A DNA stretch of 64,000 nt from CALLMM01 sp964429855 (lineage in GTDB: Bacteria; Armatimonadota; Chthonomonadetes; Chthonomonadales; CAJBBX01). Positions 1 to 9,120 of the stretch are shown here, piece after piece. Made by a program: the position numbers and the translations under genes. Every line of letters starts with the position of its first letter. Within the stretch, counting starts at the first letter, position 1. The notes beneath the pieces are model-generated. The model saw nothing but the letters and a program-made list of their open reading frames with translations. It was not told where the DNA came from and ran no database searches. The stretch covers positions 10,150 to 74,149 of the forward strand of contig CAYSDM010000018.1 of assembly GCA_964429855.1 (NCBI GenBank). The letters are read 5' to 3'.

Positions 1-14
1 TTAATCCTTCGTTA

Positions 15-1379
15 GTGCAGATAGGCGCCGCTTTCCGCCAGTACCCGATATCTGAGATAGCCTTCTTCTTACTCGTAATTTCCACCGTTTCGCTGGGGGC
101 GCTGCTCTATGATAATCGCGACTATACCTTCTTCCCGTTTCGCCGCGCGCTCACTATTCAGCTGGTTTTGAGCGTGATTGTTGGTGGATCTCTGATGGTC
201 GTCCGGACGGCAGGGGAGCATATCTGGTGGGGAGCGCTTCTACTCTGCGCCGCTAACGGCTGGCGCGCTTTCGCCGATCTGTGGGCAGATAGACGATACG
301 GTAAGATGAAGCGAGTCTACGATCCTATTGCTGACCAGCTACAGCGAGAAGTCTACTACCTGAACGCGATTCGTATGCATCCCGACTATCAGTTTGAAAC
401 CCTGAATCCCATGGAAATAGGCGCGCGAATCTCGCAGGGCTGCAATAATGTGGAGGAGAAAGGGTTCTTCGTCACGCGTTTCTTCGCGCGCTTCATCCGT
501 CTGGTGGAGGTGCGGACTGAGGATATGGCGGTAGCCATGATGCGATATCTTACCGTGCGCCGTTATCTGACCCTGAGCGGAGGGTGGCCCACCGTCAGCC
601 CACTACGCAGTCCGAGCGTCCCGATATGGAATCTGCAACTTTTTCCTTTAAATCCCCCGCAAGGGTTTTTGAACTGGCTCGATCCGCTTCTGCTTGGCAG
701 TGAGTGGGATGTGGTGAAGATATGTGGTGGGTGCAGTGGAAGCGGTAGAGTGCAGCGCACGGTAACCGAATACAGGACCGAATACTACACCGACTCCGAC
801 GGCAGACCTGCATCCCGTCAGGTGGCGGTCTATCGGACGGAATGGGTCACATGCCCTACCTGTAATGGCTCTGGCAGGCTTCTCTATCAGCAGGTTTTGA
901 ACACACAGTGGCAGCGGATTATGCCGACAGTAACCTCTCCGCGCATGATGATGCCGGAACTGGTAGAGGATTCAGAAGAGCGCGTCTATTTTCGCCTGCC
1001 ACTGACAGAGGCGTTTGATAATCTGCCGTTCTGTCCGCAGATCGAAGGGAGAGAGAGCGATCTGCAAGAGCAGATGCTGGAGTCCGCCTGCCGTCTTTCA
1101 GGCGCGCATATACAGAACACGGTCGAGGTGGAGCGGCTGCACGATGGTCGCCTCTATCGCGCCGATTTCCAGATTGCCGGGTTTAGAACCATCTGTATTC
1201 GTTTTACCTCTCTCGGCGGGAGGATAGGCTGGTTTTTCGGCAGACGTCCGGAGTTCTACTTCCCGCGTCTTCCGCTCTCCTACAGCGCGCTGGGAACACT
1301 ACTCTTCTTGCCTCCACTGGTTCTTGCGCTGGCGGGATTTATCCTGCGTGCCGCGGGTCTGTTGTTAGGAAATAGGTAG
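15..1379 (+). CDS. Membrane protein with two DnaJ-type CxxCxGxG zinc motifs
   Basis: I do not recognise this family. The 454-residue product has two or three hydrophobic segments in its first 85 residues and another near the C-terminus (about 425-450), so it is probably an inner-membrane protein with a large soluble middle part. In that part are two copies of the DnaJ-type motif CxxCxGxG: CGGCSGSG with Cys237/Cys240 and CPTCNGSG with Cys280/Cys283. Together they could bind one zinc ion. The GTG at 15 has no visible ribosome binding site and the frame stays open to the window edge, so the true start may lie upstream. A terminator follows at 1418-1459, making this the last gene of its unit. Coding is near certain; the function is unknown. 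Confidence 0.75.
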   Translation: MQIGAAFRQYPISEIAFFLLVISTVSLGALLYDNRDYTFFPFRRALTIQLVLSVIVGGSLMVVRTAGEHIWWGALLLCAANGWRAFADLWADRRYGKMKRVYDPIADQLQREVYYLNAIRMHPDYQFETLNPMEIGARISQGCNNVEEKGFFVTRFFARFIRLVEVRTEDMAVAMMRYLTVRRYLTLSGGWPTVSPLRSPSVPIWNLQLFPLNPPQGFLNWLDPLLLGSEWDVVKICGGCSGSGRVQRTVTEYRTEYYTDSDGRPASRQVAVYRTEWVTCPTCNGSGRLLYQQVLNTQWQRIMPTVTSPRMMMPELVEDSEERVYFRLPLTEAFDNLPFCPQIEGRESDLQEQMLESACRLSGAHIQNTVEVERLHDGRLYRADFQIAGFRTICIRFTSLGGRIGWFFGRRPEFYFPRLPLSYSALGTLLFLPPLVLALAGFILRAAGLLLGNR

Positions 1380-1417
1380 CGTTACCGGGCAGGAGTTGAC
1401 CTGAAAAATAGCGAATA

Positions 1418-1459
1418 GGGGAGGGGGCAGCCAATCGGCAAACCCCTCCCCGAATTTTT
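1418..1459 (+). terminator. Rho-independent terminator
   Basis: A perfect 9-bp GC stem (GGGGAGGGG at 1418-1426 with CCCCTCCCC at 1443-1451) is followed by GAATTTTTC. It separates the zinc-motif membrane protein from the DUF6785 gene 16 bases further on. Confidence 0.8.
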
Positions 1460-1475
1460 CAAGAAAGACGCTCCC

Positions 1476-3479
1476 ATGTCCGTTCCAGTACCGACATCGC
1501 CTGAACCGACGCCTGACCGGAATCCTCATACACATCTGCATGGCATTACCCTTCGCGCTTTTCTCTTCGGTATCCTTCTCATTCCGGTGATGTGCATCTG
1601 GAATACCTATACCGAAGTGGTGGCGCAGGCGACCGATCTTGCCGCCATGTCGCTGCCGATCGCCGTCGTCTTTACGCTGGTCGTGCTCATCGTCATCAAT
1701 CTGGTTTTAAAGCGATACCTCCCGCGCTGGGCTTTCACCCAGGCGGAACTGCTCTATATCTTCATCATGCAGTTTGTCTCCATCGGCATCTCAGGCATCG
1801 GCATGATGCAGTTTTTGAGCACCATGACCGCCAATATCTACTACTATGCTACGCCGGAGAATAAGTGGAAGGAGTCTATCTACCCGTATCTGGCGCGCTG
1901 GCTGTTCCCCGACGAGAGCGTCACGCGGGGCTTTTTTATCGGTGAAAGCAGTTTTTACCGTTGGGATGTTCTGGTCGGCTGGATTGCGCCGATTCTATCG
2001 TGGTCGGTGTTCATCTTTGTGCTTCTTGGCGTGATGCTCTGCGTCAATGTCATCGTTCGCCGTCAGTGGATGGATCGCGAACGATTGACCTTCCCGATAG
2101 CGGCGCTCCCGGTGGAACTGACTCGCGACGGAGGCTCTACCGGGCTGCTGCGTAATCGCCTTTTCTGGTATGGAGTGGGTATCCCGGTGGTGGTACAGTC
2201 GCTTGCCAGCCTGAACTATCTCTATCCCTCCATTCCCTTCATTCCGATCAAACCGAGTGATCCGCGTCTTCAGCTTGGTCCCTACTTTACCCAGCCGCCC
2301 TGGAACGGAATTGGCAGCCTCGATCTGGCGTTCTATCCACTGGTCATCGGACTCACCTATCTTCTGTCCTCGGAGGTCGCCTTTTCGCTCTGGTTCTTCT
2401 ATCTGATGACTAAAGTGCAGGATGTCGCCTGCGTTGCGCTCGGTTTCAAGTCTCCCGACGCCGGGATGGCGCTGCAGAGGATGCCCTACATCGGAGAACA
2501 GGCGGCGGGCGCGTTTATCGGTCTGGCGATCTTTGCTCTGTACGGGGCACGAAGGCATCTGGGAGATGTGCTGCGGAAAGCCTTCACGCGCGCTCCGGAT
2601 ATCCGGGATGATAACGAGCCGCTCTCCTATCGCGCGGCGGTGCTGGGCGCGGCGGGAGGAATGCTGGCGCTAACCCTCTTTGGAATGGCGCTGGGAATGG
2701 TCTGGTGGGTTCCTGTGCTGCTTTTCACGCTCTACTACCTGTTCATTATCACCTTCACGCGCATTCGCGCCGAAGCCGGTCTTCCCTGGGCGTTCGGTCC
2801 CTATATGAATCCGCATGATGTGATGAATGCCGGAGTCGGAACGCGCACCTTTAATACTCCCACGCTCACGGGAATGGCGACTCTGCTCTGGTTCGATCTG
2901 GACTATCGCTGCAATGCCATGCCCAATCAACTGGATTCGATGAAGATGAGCGAGGGCGGACGGTTGAATAACCGTCATCTGGCTTTTGCTATTTTGACGG
3001 CGACGATTGTAGGCGCGCTGGCATCATGGTGGGCGCTTCTGACCTGCTACTACCAGTATGGCGCGGCAACCGCCAATGTGAACGGCTGGCGCACCGATAT
3101 GGGAAAGGTTCCCTGGCAGAGCCTGATGGACTGGATCAACAACCCGCAGAAACCGGACTGGGTCCGTCTTCAGGGGGTAGGCGTGGGAACCGTCGTGACC
3201 GCGTTTCTGATGGCGATGCGGGCGCGATTTACCTGGTGGCCCTTCCATCCGGTCGGTTATGCCATTGCCGGGACTTTCACCATGCCCTGGCTCTGGTTCG
3301 CAACCTTCCTGGGCTGGCTGATAAAGGTGGTGGTGATCCGTTACGGAGGCATGACCAGTTATCGGCGGTTTATGCCCTTCTTTATCGGGCTGATCCTGGG
3401 CGACTACATCATCGGAAGCCTGTGGGCGATCTACGGATCAGCGCTGGGCATACCAACCTATCGCGCCTTTCCGATTTAA
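1476..3479 (+). CDS. DUF6785-family polytopic membrane protein
   Basis: A 667-residue, very hydrophobic protein with about 12-14 transmembrane segments that I recognise as the DUF6785/DUF6784 type found mainly in Armatimonadota and Planctomycetota. A short polar N-terminus (residues 1-25) precedes the first segment. Aromatic-rich soluble stretches (about 125-165 and 255-285) probably face the outside. No ATPase motif is present. The gene lies 15 bases upstream of an ABC solute-binding lipoprotein and a permease on the same strand, so it is probably cotranscribed with them and may take part in uptake of the same substrate; that role is inferred from context only. No biochemical function is established for the family that I can state. 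Confidence 0.8.
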   Translation: MSVPVPTSPEPTPDRNPHTHLHGITLRAFLFGILLIPVMCIWNTYTEVVAQATDLAAMSLPIAVVFTLVVLIVINLVLKRYLPRWAFTQAELLYIFIMQFVSIGISGIGMMQFLSTMTANIYYYATPENKWKESIYPYLARWLFPDESVTRGFFIGESSFYRWDVLVGWIAPILSWSVFIFVLLGVMLCVNVIVRRQWMDRERLTFPIAALPVELTRDGGSTGLLRNRLFWYGVGIPVVVQSLASLNYLYPSIPFIPIKPSDPRLQLGPYFTQPPWNGIGSLDLAFYPLVIGLTYLLSSEVAFSLWFFYLMTKVQDVACVALGFKSPDAGMALQRMPYIGEQAAGAFIGLAIFALYGARRHLGDVLRKAFTRAPDIRDDNEPLSYRAAVLGAAGGMLALTLFGMALGMVWWVPVLLFTLYYLFIITFTRIRAEAGLPWAFGPYMNPHDVMNAGVGTRTFNTPTLTGMATLLWFDLDYRCNAMPNQLDSMKMSEGGRLNNRHLAFAILTATIVGALASWWALLTCYYQYGAATANVNGWRTDMGKVPWQSLMDWINNPQKPDWVRLQGVGVGTVVTAFLMAMRARFTWWPFHPVGYAIAGTFTMPWLWFATFLGWLIKVVVIRYGGMTSYRRFMPFFIGLILGDYIIGSLWAIYGSALGIPTYRAFPI

Positions 3480-3494
3480 TGCTTTCTGGAACGG

Positions 3495-4811
3495 ATGTCA
3501 GGTGTGGGGATAGCAGGCACATATAAAACGTTCTCGCTGCTCGTGCTCGCCCTGTTGACGATTCCACTGCCGGGCTGCCGGAGCGGTTCGGATCGTCCGA
3601 AGGTGATTCGGCTGCAGTTCTGGAGTATGTGGAGCGGTGCGGAAGAGGAGAACTTCCAGCGCGTTCTGGATCGTTATCATGAGCTGCATCCCGACATCAT
3701 CATCGAGAACCTGGGGGGCATTCGGGACGACACCAAGACGGTTCGCGCCATCATCGCCGGGGATCCTCCGGACCTCTTCACGCTCGCTGATCCGCTCTAT
3801 CTGGGACCGCTCTCCGCGCAGGATGCGCTTCTGCCGATGGATGATCTCTTTCGTCAATCGGGACTGCGCGAGGAGGATTTCGTTCCCGCCTCGCTCAACC
3901 TCTGCCGCTCCGGGGGGCGTCTGTACGCCATGCCCTTTCTGATTGACTGTTATGCGTTGATGTGGAACAAGCAGGCTTTTCGGGAGGCGGGACTGAACCC
4001 GGAACGACCTCCCGCGACGCTGGAGGAGATGCGGGACTACGCTCTGAAACTGACGATCCGAAAAGAGGGAAAGCTGACTCGCCTGGGACTGCAGCCGCTG
4101 GGAGATGTCTATATTCTCAATCAACTCTATGGCGGGAAGTTCTTCGATGAAAGCACGGGCAGGATAACCCCGGACGATCCTCCGAATATTGCGGCGATGC
4201 AGTGGTATCAGAATCTGGTGAAGGATATGGGCGGGTATCAGGAGGTAAACGGTTTCGCGGCGGGATTCGGTCAGGCGCAGGGGGTAAACAATCCGTTTTT
4301 TGTCGGCAAAGTCGCCATGATGATAAACGGGGAGTGGAATCCCTACTGGTGTCATCGCTATGCGCCGCAGCTTGAGTATGGCGTCGCGCCTCTGCCGCCT
4401 CTGAAGGGCAGACCCGACACGGCGCGAACCACCTGGCTGGGCGGCAATATGATCTGCATTCCCCGGGGAAGCCGACATCCGAAGGAGGCGTGGGATCTTC
4501 TGGTCTGGATGCAGACGGAGGAGGCGCAGATACTCTTTGCCTCCTCCATGAACAATGTCCCGAATCTTCGACGCGCCCTGAAATCGCCCGTGCTGCGAAC
4601 CGGAGAGGACTATAAGGAGAAGTTCGCCGTCTTTCTGGACCTGGCGGATAGTCCCAACGGCGGCTATTTTCCGGCGATCCCCGTTGCCAGCCTCTACAAT
4701 AATGAACTCAATACGGCGCGGGATCTGACGCTGATGGGAGAGAAAACAGCACAGAGTGCGCTGGCGGATGTGCGCGTGCGCGTGCAGCGAGAACTCGACC
4801 GGTATCGCTGA
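3495..4811 (+). CDS. ABC transporter sugar-binding lipoprotein (family 1 SBP)
   Basis: Extracellular solute-binding protein of the CUT1 (carbohydrate uptake) type, 438 residues. The N-terminus is a lipoprotein signal ending in a lipobox-like LPGC (Cys about residue 28), so the mature protein is lipid-anchored outside the membrane. Residues from 37 on show the family pattern: FWSMWSGAEEE, then GDPPDLF, and the MINGEWNP and WLGGNM segments that surround the ligand cleft in maltose and glycerol-3-phosphate binding relatives. The substrate cannot be read from sequence. It sits between the DUF6785 gene and a CUT1 permease. The ribosome binding site before the ATG is weak (GGAACGG), so translation may be coupled to the gene before it. 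Confidence 0.9.
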   Translation: MSGVGIAGTYKTFSLLVLALLTIPLPGCRSGSDRPKVIRLQFWSMWSGAEEENFQRVLDRYHELHPDIIIENLGGIRDDTKTVRAIIAGDPPDLFTLADPLYLGPLSAQDALLPMDDLFRQSGLREEDFVPASLNLCRSGGRLYAMPFLIDCYALMWNKQAFREAGLNPERPPATLEEMRDYALKLTIRKEGKLTRLGLQPLGDVYILNQLYGGKFFDESTGRITPDDPPNIAAMQWYQNLVKDMGGYQEVNGFAAGFGQAQGVNNPFFVGKVAMMINGEWNPYWCHRYAPQLEYGVAPLPPLKGRPDTARTTWLGGNMICIPRGSRHPKEAWDLLVWMQTEEAQILFASSMNNVPNLRRALKSPVLRTGEDYKEKFAVFLDLADSPNGGYFPAIPVASLYNNELNTARDLTLMGEKTAQSALADVRVRVQRELDRYR

Positions 4812-4833
4812 TATCGCGTCGAAAAGGCGAAAA

Positions 4834-5763
4834 ATGAAGGAGACGCAGACAAAACCGACCGCTGGCAACCGAAAACGCGCCCGCCGTGACCTGCTGATGG
4901 GGCTGGCGTTCATATCGCCCTGGCTGGTCGGTTTCCTGGTCTTTACGTTCTATCCCATTCTGGCGTCGCTCTACTTCTCTTTCTGCGAATATCGCATTCT
5001 GACGCCTCCTCGCTGGGTGGGACTGCGAAACTATATCGAACTCTTTACCGACTACGACTACTTCCTTCCGTCGCTCTATAACACCGCCTTTATGTTTCTG
5101 GAACTGCCGATTGCGATGGCGCTCTCGATCGGGATTGCGCTGCTGCTCAGTCAGAAACTGCGCGGAATGGCATGGTTTCGCACCCTCTACTACCTGCCGG
5201 CGGTAGTGCCGACGGTCGCCTCTTCGATCCTGTGGCTCTGGCTGTTGAATCCGGAGTATGGACTGATTAATAAGATGATCGCGGCGGCCGGGCTGCCGAC
5301 AACGGAGTGGCTTCAGAGTCCGGTCTGGTCGAAACCGGCTTTTATTGTCCTGGACCTGTGGATGATCGGCGGGGGAATCGTGATCTATCTGGCGGCGATT
5401 GCGGGCGTTCCGACGCACCTGTATGAGGCGGCGGAGATGGACGGCGCAGGCGCGTGGCGGAGAACCTGGCATATCACGCTGCCCGCGATCTCTCCGGTGA
5501 TCTTCTTTAACCTTATTCTTGGGGTCATCGGGACGTTTCAGTACTTCACGCAGGCGTTTATGATGACCGGCAGCCCTCCCGGCGGTCCCGCCAACTCCAC
5601 GCTCTTCTACGCGCTCTATCTATTTCAAAACGCCTTCACTTACTTCCGTATGGGTTACGCCTGCGCGATGGCATGGGTGTTGTTTGTGCTGACCCTGATC
5701 GCCTCTCTAATCGTCTTTCGCTCCTCTGCTCGCTGGGTCTACTATGAAGGGGAGGGGCGGTAA
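4834..5763 (+). CDS. Sugar ABC transporter permease (MalF/UgpA type)
   Basis: Inner-membrane permease of a CUT1 carbohydrate importer, 309 residues from the ATG at 4834, with AAGGCG just upstream; a longer frame from 4756 would overlap the binding-protein gene and adds no conserved sequence. Six hydrophobic segments are visible. The cytoplasmic EAA loop that docks on the ATPase is clear at about residues 195-220 (YEAAEMDGAGAWRRTWHITL, then PAISP). CUT1 importers normally use two different permeases and one MsmX/MalK-type ATPase; only one permease is encoded here and the next gene is on the opposite strand. Confidence 0.92.
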   Translation: MKETQTKPTAGNRKRARRDLLMGLAFISPWLVGFLVFTFYPILASLYFSFCEYRILTPPRWVGLRNYIELFTDYDYFLPSLYNTAFMFLELPIAMALSIGIALLLSQKLRGMAWFRTLYYLPAVVPTVASSILWLWLLNPEYGLINKMIAAAGLPTTEWLQSPVWSKPAFIVLDLWMIGGGIVIYLAAIAGVPTHLYEAAEMDGAGAWRRTWHITLPAISPVIFFNLILGVIGTFQYFTQAFMMTGSPPGGPANSTLFYALYLFQNAFTYFRMGYACAMAWVLFVLTLIASLIVFRSSARWVYYEGEGR

Positions 5764-5777
5764 CCGTCTCTTTCTGG

Positions 5778-6740
5778 CTAGACAACCTCCTCGCCGATGG
5801 CGGTCAGCAGTCGAATGCACCGCTCTGTTCCCTTCAGGCTCATCCGCACACGGGGCAGATGCACGCCGTCGCTGGGCAGCGCGATGGAGAGCGTAGGGGC
5901 GAGGGGTGTGAAGAGCGTTGTCTGGCTTCCGCTGCGCGCCGCCGTCAGGTGCAGTTCGATTCCCTTCGCCTGCAGTTTATCCGCCATCCGTATTCCAAAC
6001 GACGGATCAATGAAGTTGCGACCCTCAAAGATACGAATGGCGGGCATATCCAGCCGTGAGTCGTAGAGATTATTCAGCCAGGGCACATCGGCATTGGCGA
6101 TAAGCTGCAGGTCGGGAGCACGCTGCTGCAGGAAGGTGACCGCTTTACGGGCAACATCCATCGCGCACTCTTCCGCCATAACGAACAGCGCGCCGACACG
6201 GGGCGAGTCCAGAGCGCGAACCGCTTCCGCCACCGCATAGAGCGTGACCCTTGGATCGAGCGCTTTGCCCTCGATTATATCTCCAGAAAAGGTTGTCTCC
6301 TCGCGAAAGGTGAAGACGGTGCGATAGGGGCGAACTCTCTCACCGAACAGTATCAGCCGATCCTCCTCACCCTCCATCACGATCTCGGACTGAATCGGGA
6401 ACGCCTCCTCGCTCGTCTGCGCCAGATAGTCGAAAGCCTGCAGCGTCGCCTGTCGGAATATCTGGGGGCGATTGCCCCACACCCGTGAATCGAAACCGCC
6501 GCCTTCCGTATCCAGGCGCTTTCCGTAGATGCATCCTCCGATTTCGTCCAGATGGGCGATGAAGACCGCCTGAAGCTCCTCCGGCGCATATCCGGCTTTC
6601 TGAAACAGGCAGAAGGCGTCCTCCGCCAGCGTGCGCGAGTAGTCTTCTCCAAACCATTGCGTCAGCAGATACACCATCGGTCCGCAGGCGGTTCCTACGG
6701 ATGGCGTCTCGGTTAATACTTTCAGAAAATCGAGATTCAT
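5778..6740 (-). CDS. M42-like metallopeptidase
   Basis: Cytoplasmic protein of 320 residues resembling M42 glutamyl aminopeptidases (FrvX/PepA type), which form tetrahedral dinuclear-zinc peptidases. The metal and catalytic positions of the family can be matched: AHLDEIGG (His/Asp), KALDPRV (bridging Asp), MAEECAMD (Glu-Glu pair), NADVPW (Asp) and SDGVHLPR (last His). It is shorter than the usual 340-360 residues and overall divergent, so substrate preference may differ. Its ATG overlaps the stop of the upstream ABC exporter gene as ATGA (6737-6740), so the two are translationally coupled. It converges on the permease gene with only 14 bases between. Confidence 0.8.
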   Translation of the reverse strand: MNLDFLKVLTETPSVGTACGPMVYLLTQWFGEDYSRTLAEDAFCLFQKAGYAPEELQAVFIAHLDEIGGCIYGKRLDTEGGGFDSRVWGNRPQIFRQATLQAFDYLAQTSEEAFPIQSEIVMEGEEDRLILFGERVRPYRTVFTFREETTFSGDIIEGKALDPRVTLYAVAEAVRALDSPRVGALFVMAEECAMDVARKAVTFLQQRAPDLQLIANADVPWLNNLYDSRLDMPAIRIFEGRNFIDPSFGIRMADKLQAKGIELHLTAARSGSQTTLFTPLAPTLSIALPSDGVHLPRVRMSLKGTERCIRLLTAIGEEVV

Positions 6741-8635
6741 AGCCTCTGTTCTCCCGCGTGTCCGCTCAAAATACGCGCATTCTGCCCCATCTGCTGGCGA
6801 TACATGGCGGCATAAAGACCGTCGGCATCCATTAGCTGTTCGTGACTGCCCTGTTCCACCAGACGCCCCTGTTCAAAGACGAGAATGCGGTCTGCGCCGC
6901 GCACCAGCGAATAGCGGTGCGAGGTGACGAAAGTGGTTCGTCCCTGCATCAACCGCTCCAGCGCCTGCGTGATGATGGCTTCTGACTCCGGCTCTACACT
7001 GGAGACCGGCTCATCCAGAATCAGTATCTCCGGGTTGGAGAGGAACGCGCGCGCAATGGAGAGGCGCTGCCGCTGACCGCCGGACAGTTTCACGCCGCGC
7101 TCTCCTATCTCCGTCTCATAGCCCCGGGGCAGATCGAGGATGAAGTCTGCGGCGTTGGCATCGCGCACCGCCTGCTTGATCTCATCCATCGTGGCGTCCT
7201 GCCTGCCGTAGAGCAGATTCTCCAGCACCGTCCCATTGAACAGAAACGTCTCCTGCAGCACCAGCGCGGTATGACGGCGCAGGCTCTCTTGTCTAACCTC
7301 CGCGATATTCTGCCCGTCTAGGAGTATCTCGCCTTCAGTCGGATCCCAGAACCGCATCACCAGATTCAACACGGTTGTCTTCCCGGCTCCACTGGGGCCA
7401 ACCAGCGCAACCATCTCGCCCGGCTGGACGACAAACGAGACATCTTGCAGAACGATTTTGCTTCTCCGGCTCATCTCACTGTCGGGGAAGGAGTCGTTCT
7501 CGATGATTTCCTTCGGTCCCATCGAGTCGGTATCTTCTTCTGATCCGGACAGCGTCAGGGGAAGATAGGAGAAGGTTACATGACGAAACTCGATCCTCCC
7601 CTCTGTGACCTGAAGCTCTCTGGCGTCCGGCGCATCTTGGATCGCCTCCTCTTCATCCAGCAGTTCAAAAACGCGGCTTCCGGCTGCCTGCGCGCGTTGC
7701 AACATATCATTGATACTCGCCAGCGAACTGATAGGGGAGAAGAGGGGCCACCAGTAGCCCCGATAGGCGACCAGCCCGCCGACGGTGAATTGACCTGCCA
7801 GTACCAGCCATGCGCCGAAACCTACCGACAACACGTTCGAGATAAAGCCGACCATCTGCACGGCTGGAAAGAAGACGGTACGCGCATTGATGGCTTTGAA
7901 GTTGGCGTTCTGGTACTCCTGAGTCACCGCGCGAAAACGGCTCATCTCATATAGCTCTTTCGCATAGGCTTTGATGACCACCATGCCCTGAAGGTTTTCC
8001 TGAAGACGCGCGCTGACCTGCCCCAGCAGATCGCGGGCGGCGCGATAGAGCGTTTTTACGCGGGCGTTAAAGAAGCGGTTGAGCAGAAAGACCAGAAAGA
8101 TGGGAACCAACGTAACGATTCCCAGTTTCCAGTTCAGCATCAGGAGGATGGTGGCGACGAACAGGAAGCTGAAGAGGTTGGCAATGATCGAATCGGTTCC
8201 CTGAACGGCGACATCCTGCAGCACATCCACATCGCTCATGGTGCGGGAGACCAGATCTCCTGCGCGGTTATCGTGAAGATAGCCCAGGGACTGTCTCTGA
8301 AGTTTTGCATAGACCTCGTTGCGCAGTTCGAAGACCAGTCGCTGCCCGACCTTCTGAAGCAGATTATCGCGAAATGCTCCGATGACGGTTCCGAGCGCCT
8401 GCACCAGAAACATCAGCCCCATGGCGGGAAGCAGCATCTCCACCCGTCGGTGCATGATGACCTGATCCACCATAAATGCCCAGACAAGTGGATGGAAATG
8501 ACCTGCCGGCACAGAGATGAGCAGGCAAGCCAGTCCCAGGGCAAGAGCGCGCCAGTGAGGGCGCAGATAGGGCAGCATTCGGCGAAATACGCTTCGATGA
8601 GCGGGCGAAGTTGAGGAAGCGCGGCGGTCTGACAC
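6737..8635 (-). CDS. ABC exporter, fused membrane and ATPase domains
   Basis: Type IV ABC exporter half-transporter (MsbA/LmrA-like), 632 residues, acting as a dimer in the inner membrane. Six transmembrane helices fill about residues 30-320. The nucleotide-binding domain has Walker A GPSGAGKTT (about 413), the signature LSGGQRQR (about 517), Walker B ILILDEP (about 538) and the H-loop TSHR (about 570). Two oddities: the D-loop reads VSSVEPES instead of the usual SALD-like sequence, and about 35 acidic residues are inserted in the first strands of the ATPase domain (after TFSYLPL). The start is a GTG with AGGAG nine bases upstream. Substrate unknown; coupling to an M42-like peptidase could hint at a peptide, which is inference. 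Confidence 0.93.
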   Translation of the reverse strand: MSDRRASSTSPAHRSVFRRMLPYLRPHWRALALGLACLLISVPAGHFHPLVWAFMVDQVIMHRRVEMLLPAMGLMFLVQALGTVIGAFRDNLLQKVGQRLVFELRNEVYAKLQRQSLGYLHDNRAGDLVSRTMSDVDVLQDVAVQGTDSIIANLFSFLFVATILLMLNWKLGIVTLVPIFLVFLLNRFFNARVKTLYRAARDLLGQVSARLQENLQGMVVIKAYAKELYEMSRFRAVTQEYQNANFKAINARTVFFPAVQMVGFISNVLSVGFGAWLVLAGQFTVGGLVAYRGYWWPLFSPISSLASINDMLQRAQAAGSRVFELLDEEEAIQDAPDARELQVTEGRIEFRHVTFSYLPLTLSGSEEDTDSMGPKEIIENDSFPDSEMSRRSKIVLQDVSFVVQPGEMVALVGPSGAGKTTVLNLVMRFWDPTEGEILLDGQNIAEVRQESLRRHTALVLQETFLFNGTVLENLLYGRQDATMDEIKQAVRDANAADFILDLPRGYETEIGERGVKLSGGQRQRLSIARAFLSNPEILILDEPVSSVEPESEAIITQALERLMQGRTTFVTSHRYSLVRGADRILVFEQGRLVEQGSHEQLMDADGLYAAMYRQQMGQNARILSGHAGEQRL

Positions 8636-8836
8636 GATCCATTTCTCCTCAGAAAGACCGACAAGAGTAGTGCGAACAACATCCTTCCTATTCGCCAGTC
8701 ATGCTTTCAATACCTCTGTGCGATCAGGACCGCGCAGAGAGAACCGGCATAACCACTGTGTCGGTTTTTCGACGAGGAGGGAAGAATCATTCATAGCCTG
8801 AAATCCATGAGCAGGCTTGAGAGGAAGGCACACACC

Positions 8837-9079
8837 ATGGATACCTCAACAGTGGATAGAGAGGGGCTGAGACTGCTGAGGGATATGGTCTAAGCAGTGG
8901 TGTCGCAGGAAAGGGTCCGCACCCTTCCTCCCAAGGATACAGGACAGGAGGAGAACTGGCCTATACATACTATCATGATGCAGATGCTAACGGTTGCACC
9001 GCATCTGGACGCGATAACGGTTCAGGTGTACTTTCCTCCCCCGGATGGAGGGTCTCCTCGTATAGATCTACTGGCATAA
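8837..9079 (+). pseudogene. Small gene interrupted by an in-frame TAA
   Basis: A short frame begins at the ATG at 8837, nine bases after a good ribosome binding site (AGGAAGG), runs 18 codons to a TAA at 8891-8893, and then continues open in the same frame for 61 more codons to 9079. Replacing the stop with one sense codon would give a protein of about 80 residues with an amphipathic start (EGLRLLRDMV) and a C-terminal half like TVQVYFPPPDGG. I do not recognise a family. It may be a recently broken gene, two tiny ORFs, or non-coding. The restart codon at 8897 is a GTG without its own binding site. Confidence 0.35.
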
Positions 9080-9093
9080 TCAGCTACTAAAAC

Positions 9094-9120
9094 AGCCTGT
9101 GGAGGTTCTCTCCACAGGCT
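9094..9120 (-). terminator. Hairpin terminator of the 9220-9990 gene
   Basis: A perfect 10-bp stem (AGCCTGTGGA at 9094-9103 and its complement at 9111-9120) with a 7-base loop. Read on the minus strand it is followed by GTTTTAG, so it best serves the minus-strand gene ending at 9220; it may also stop plus-strand transcription from the small interrupted gene. Confidence 0.65.

Noticed and set aside
3498..4913. A 471-codon minus-strand frame over the solute-binding protein gene
   Set aside because: Completely overlaps a well-supported gene, Arg-rich and without family signature.
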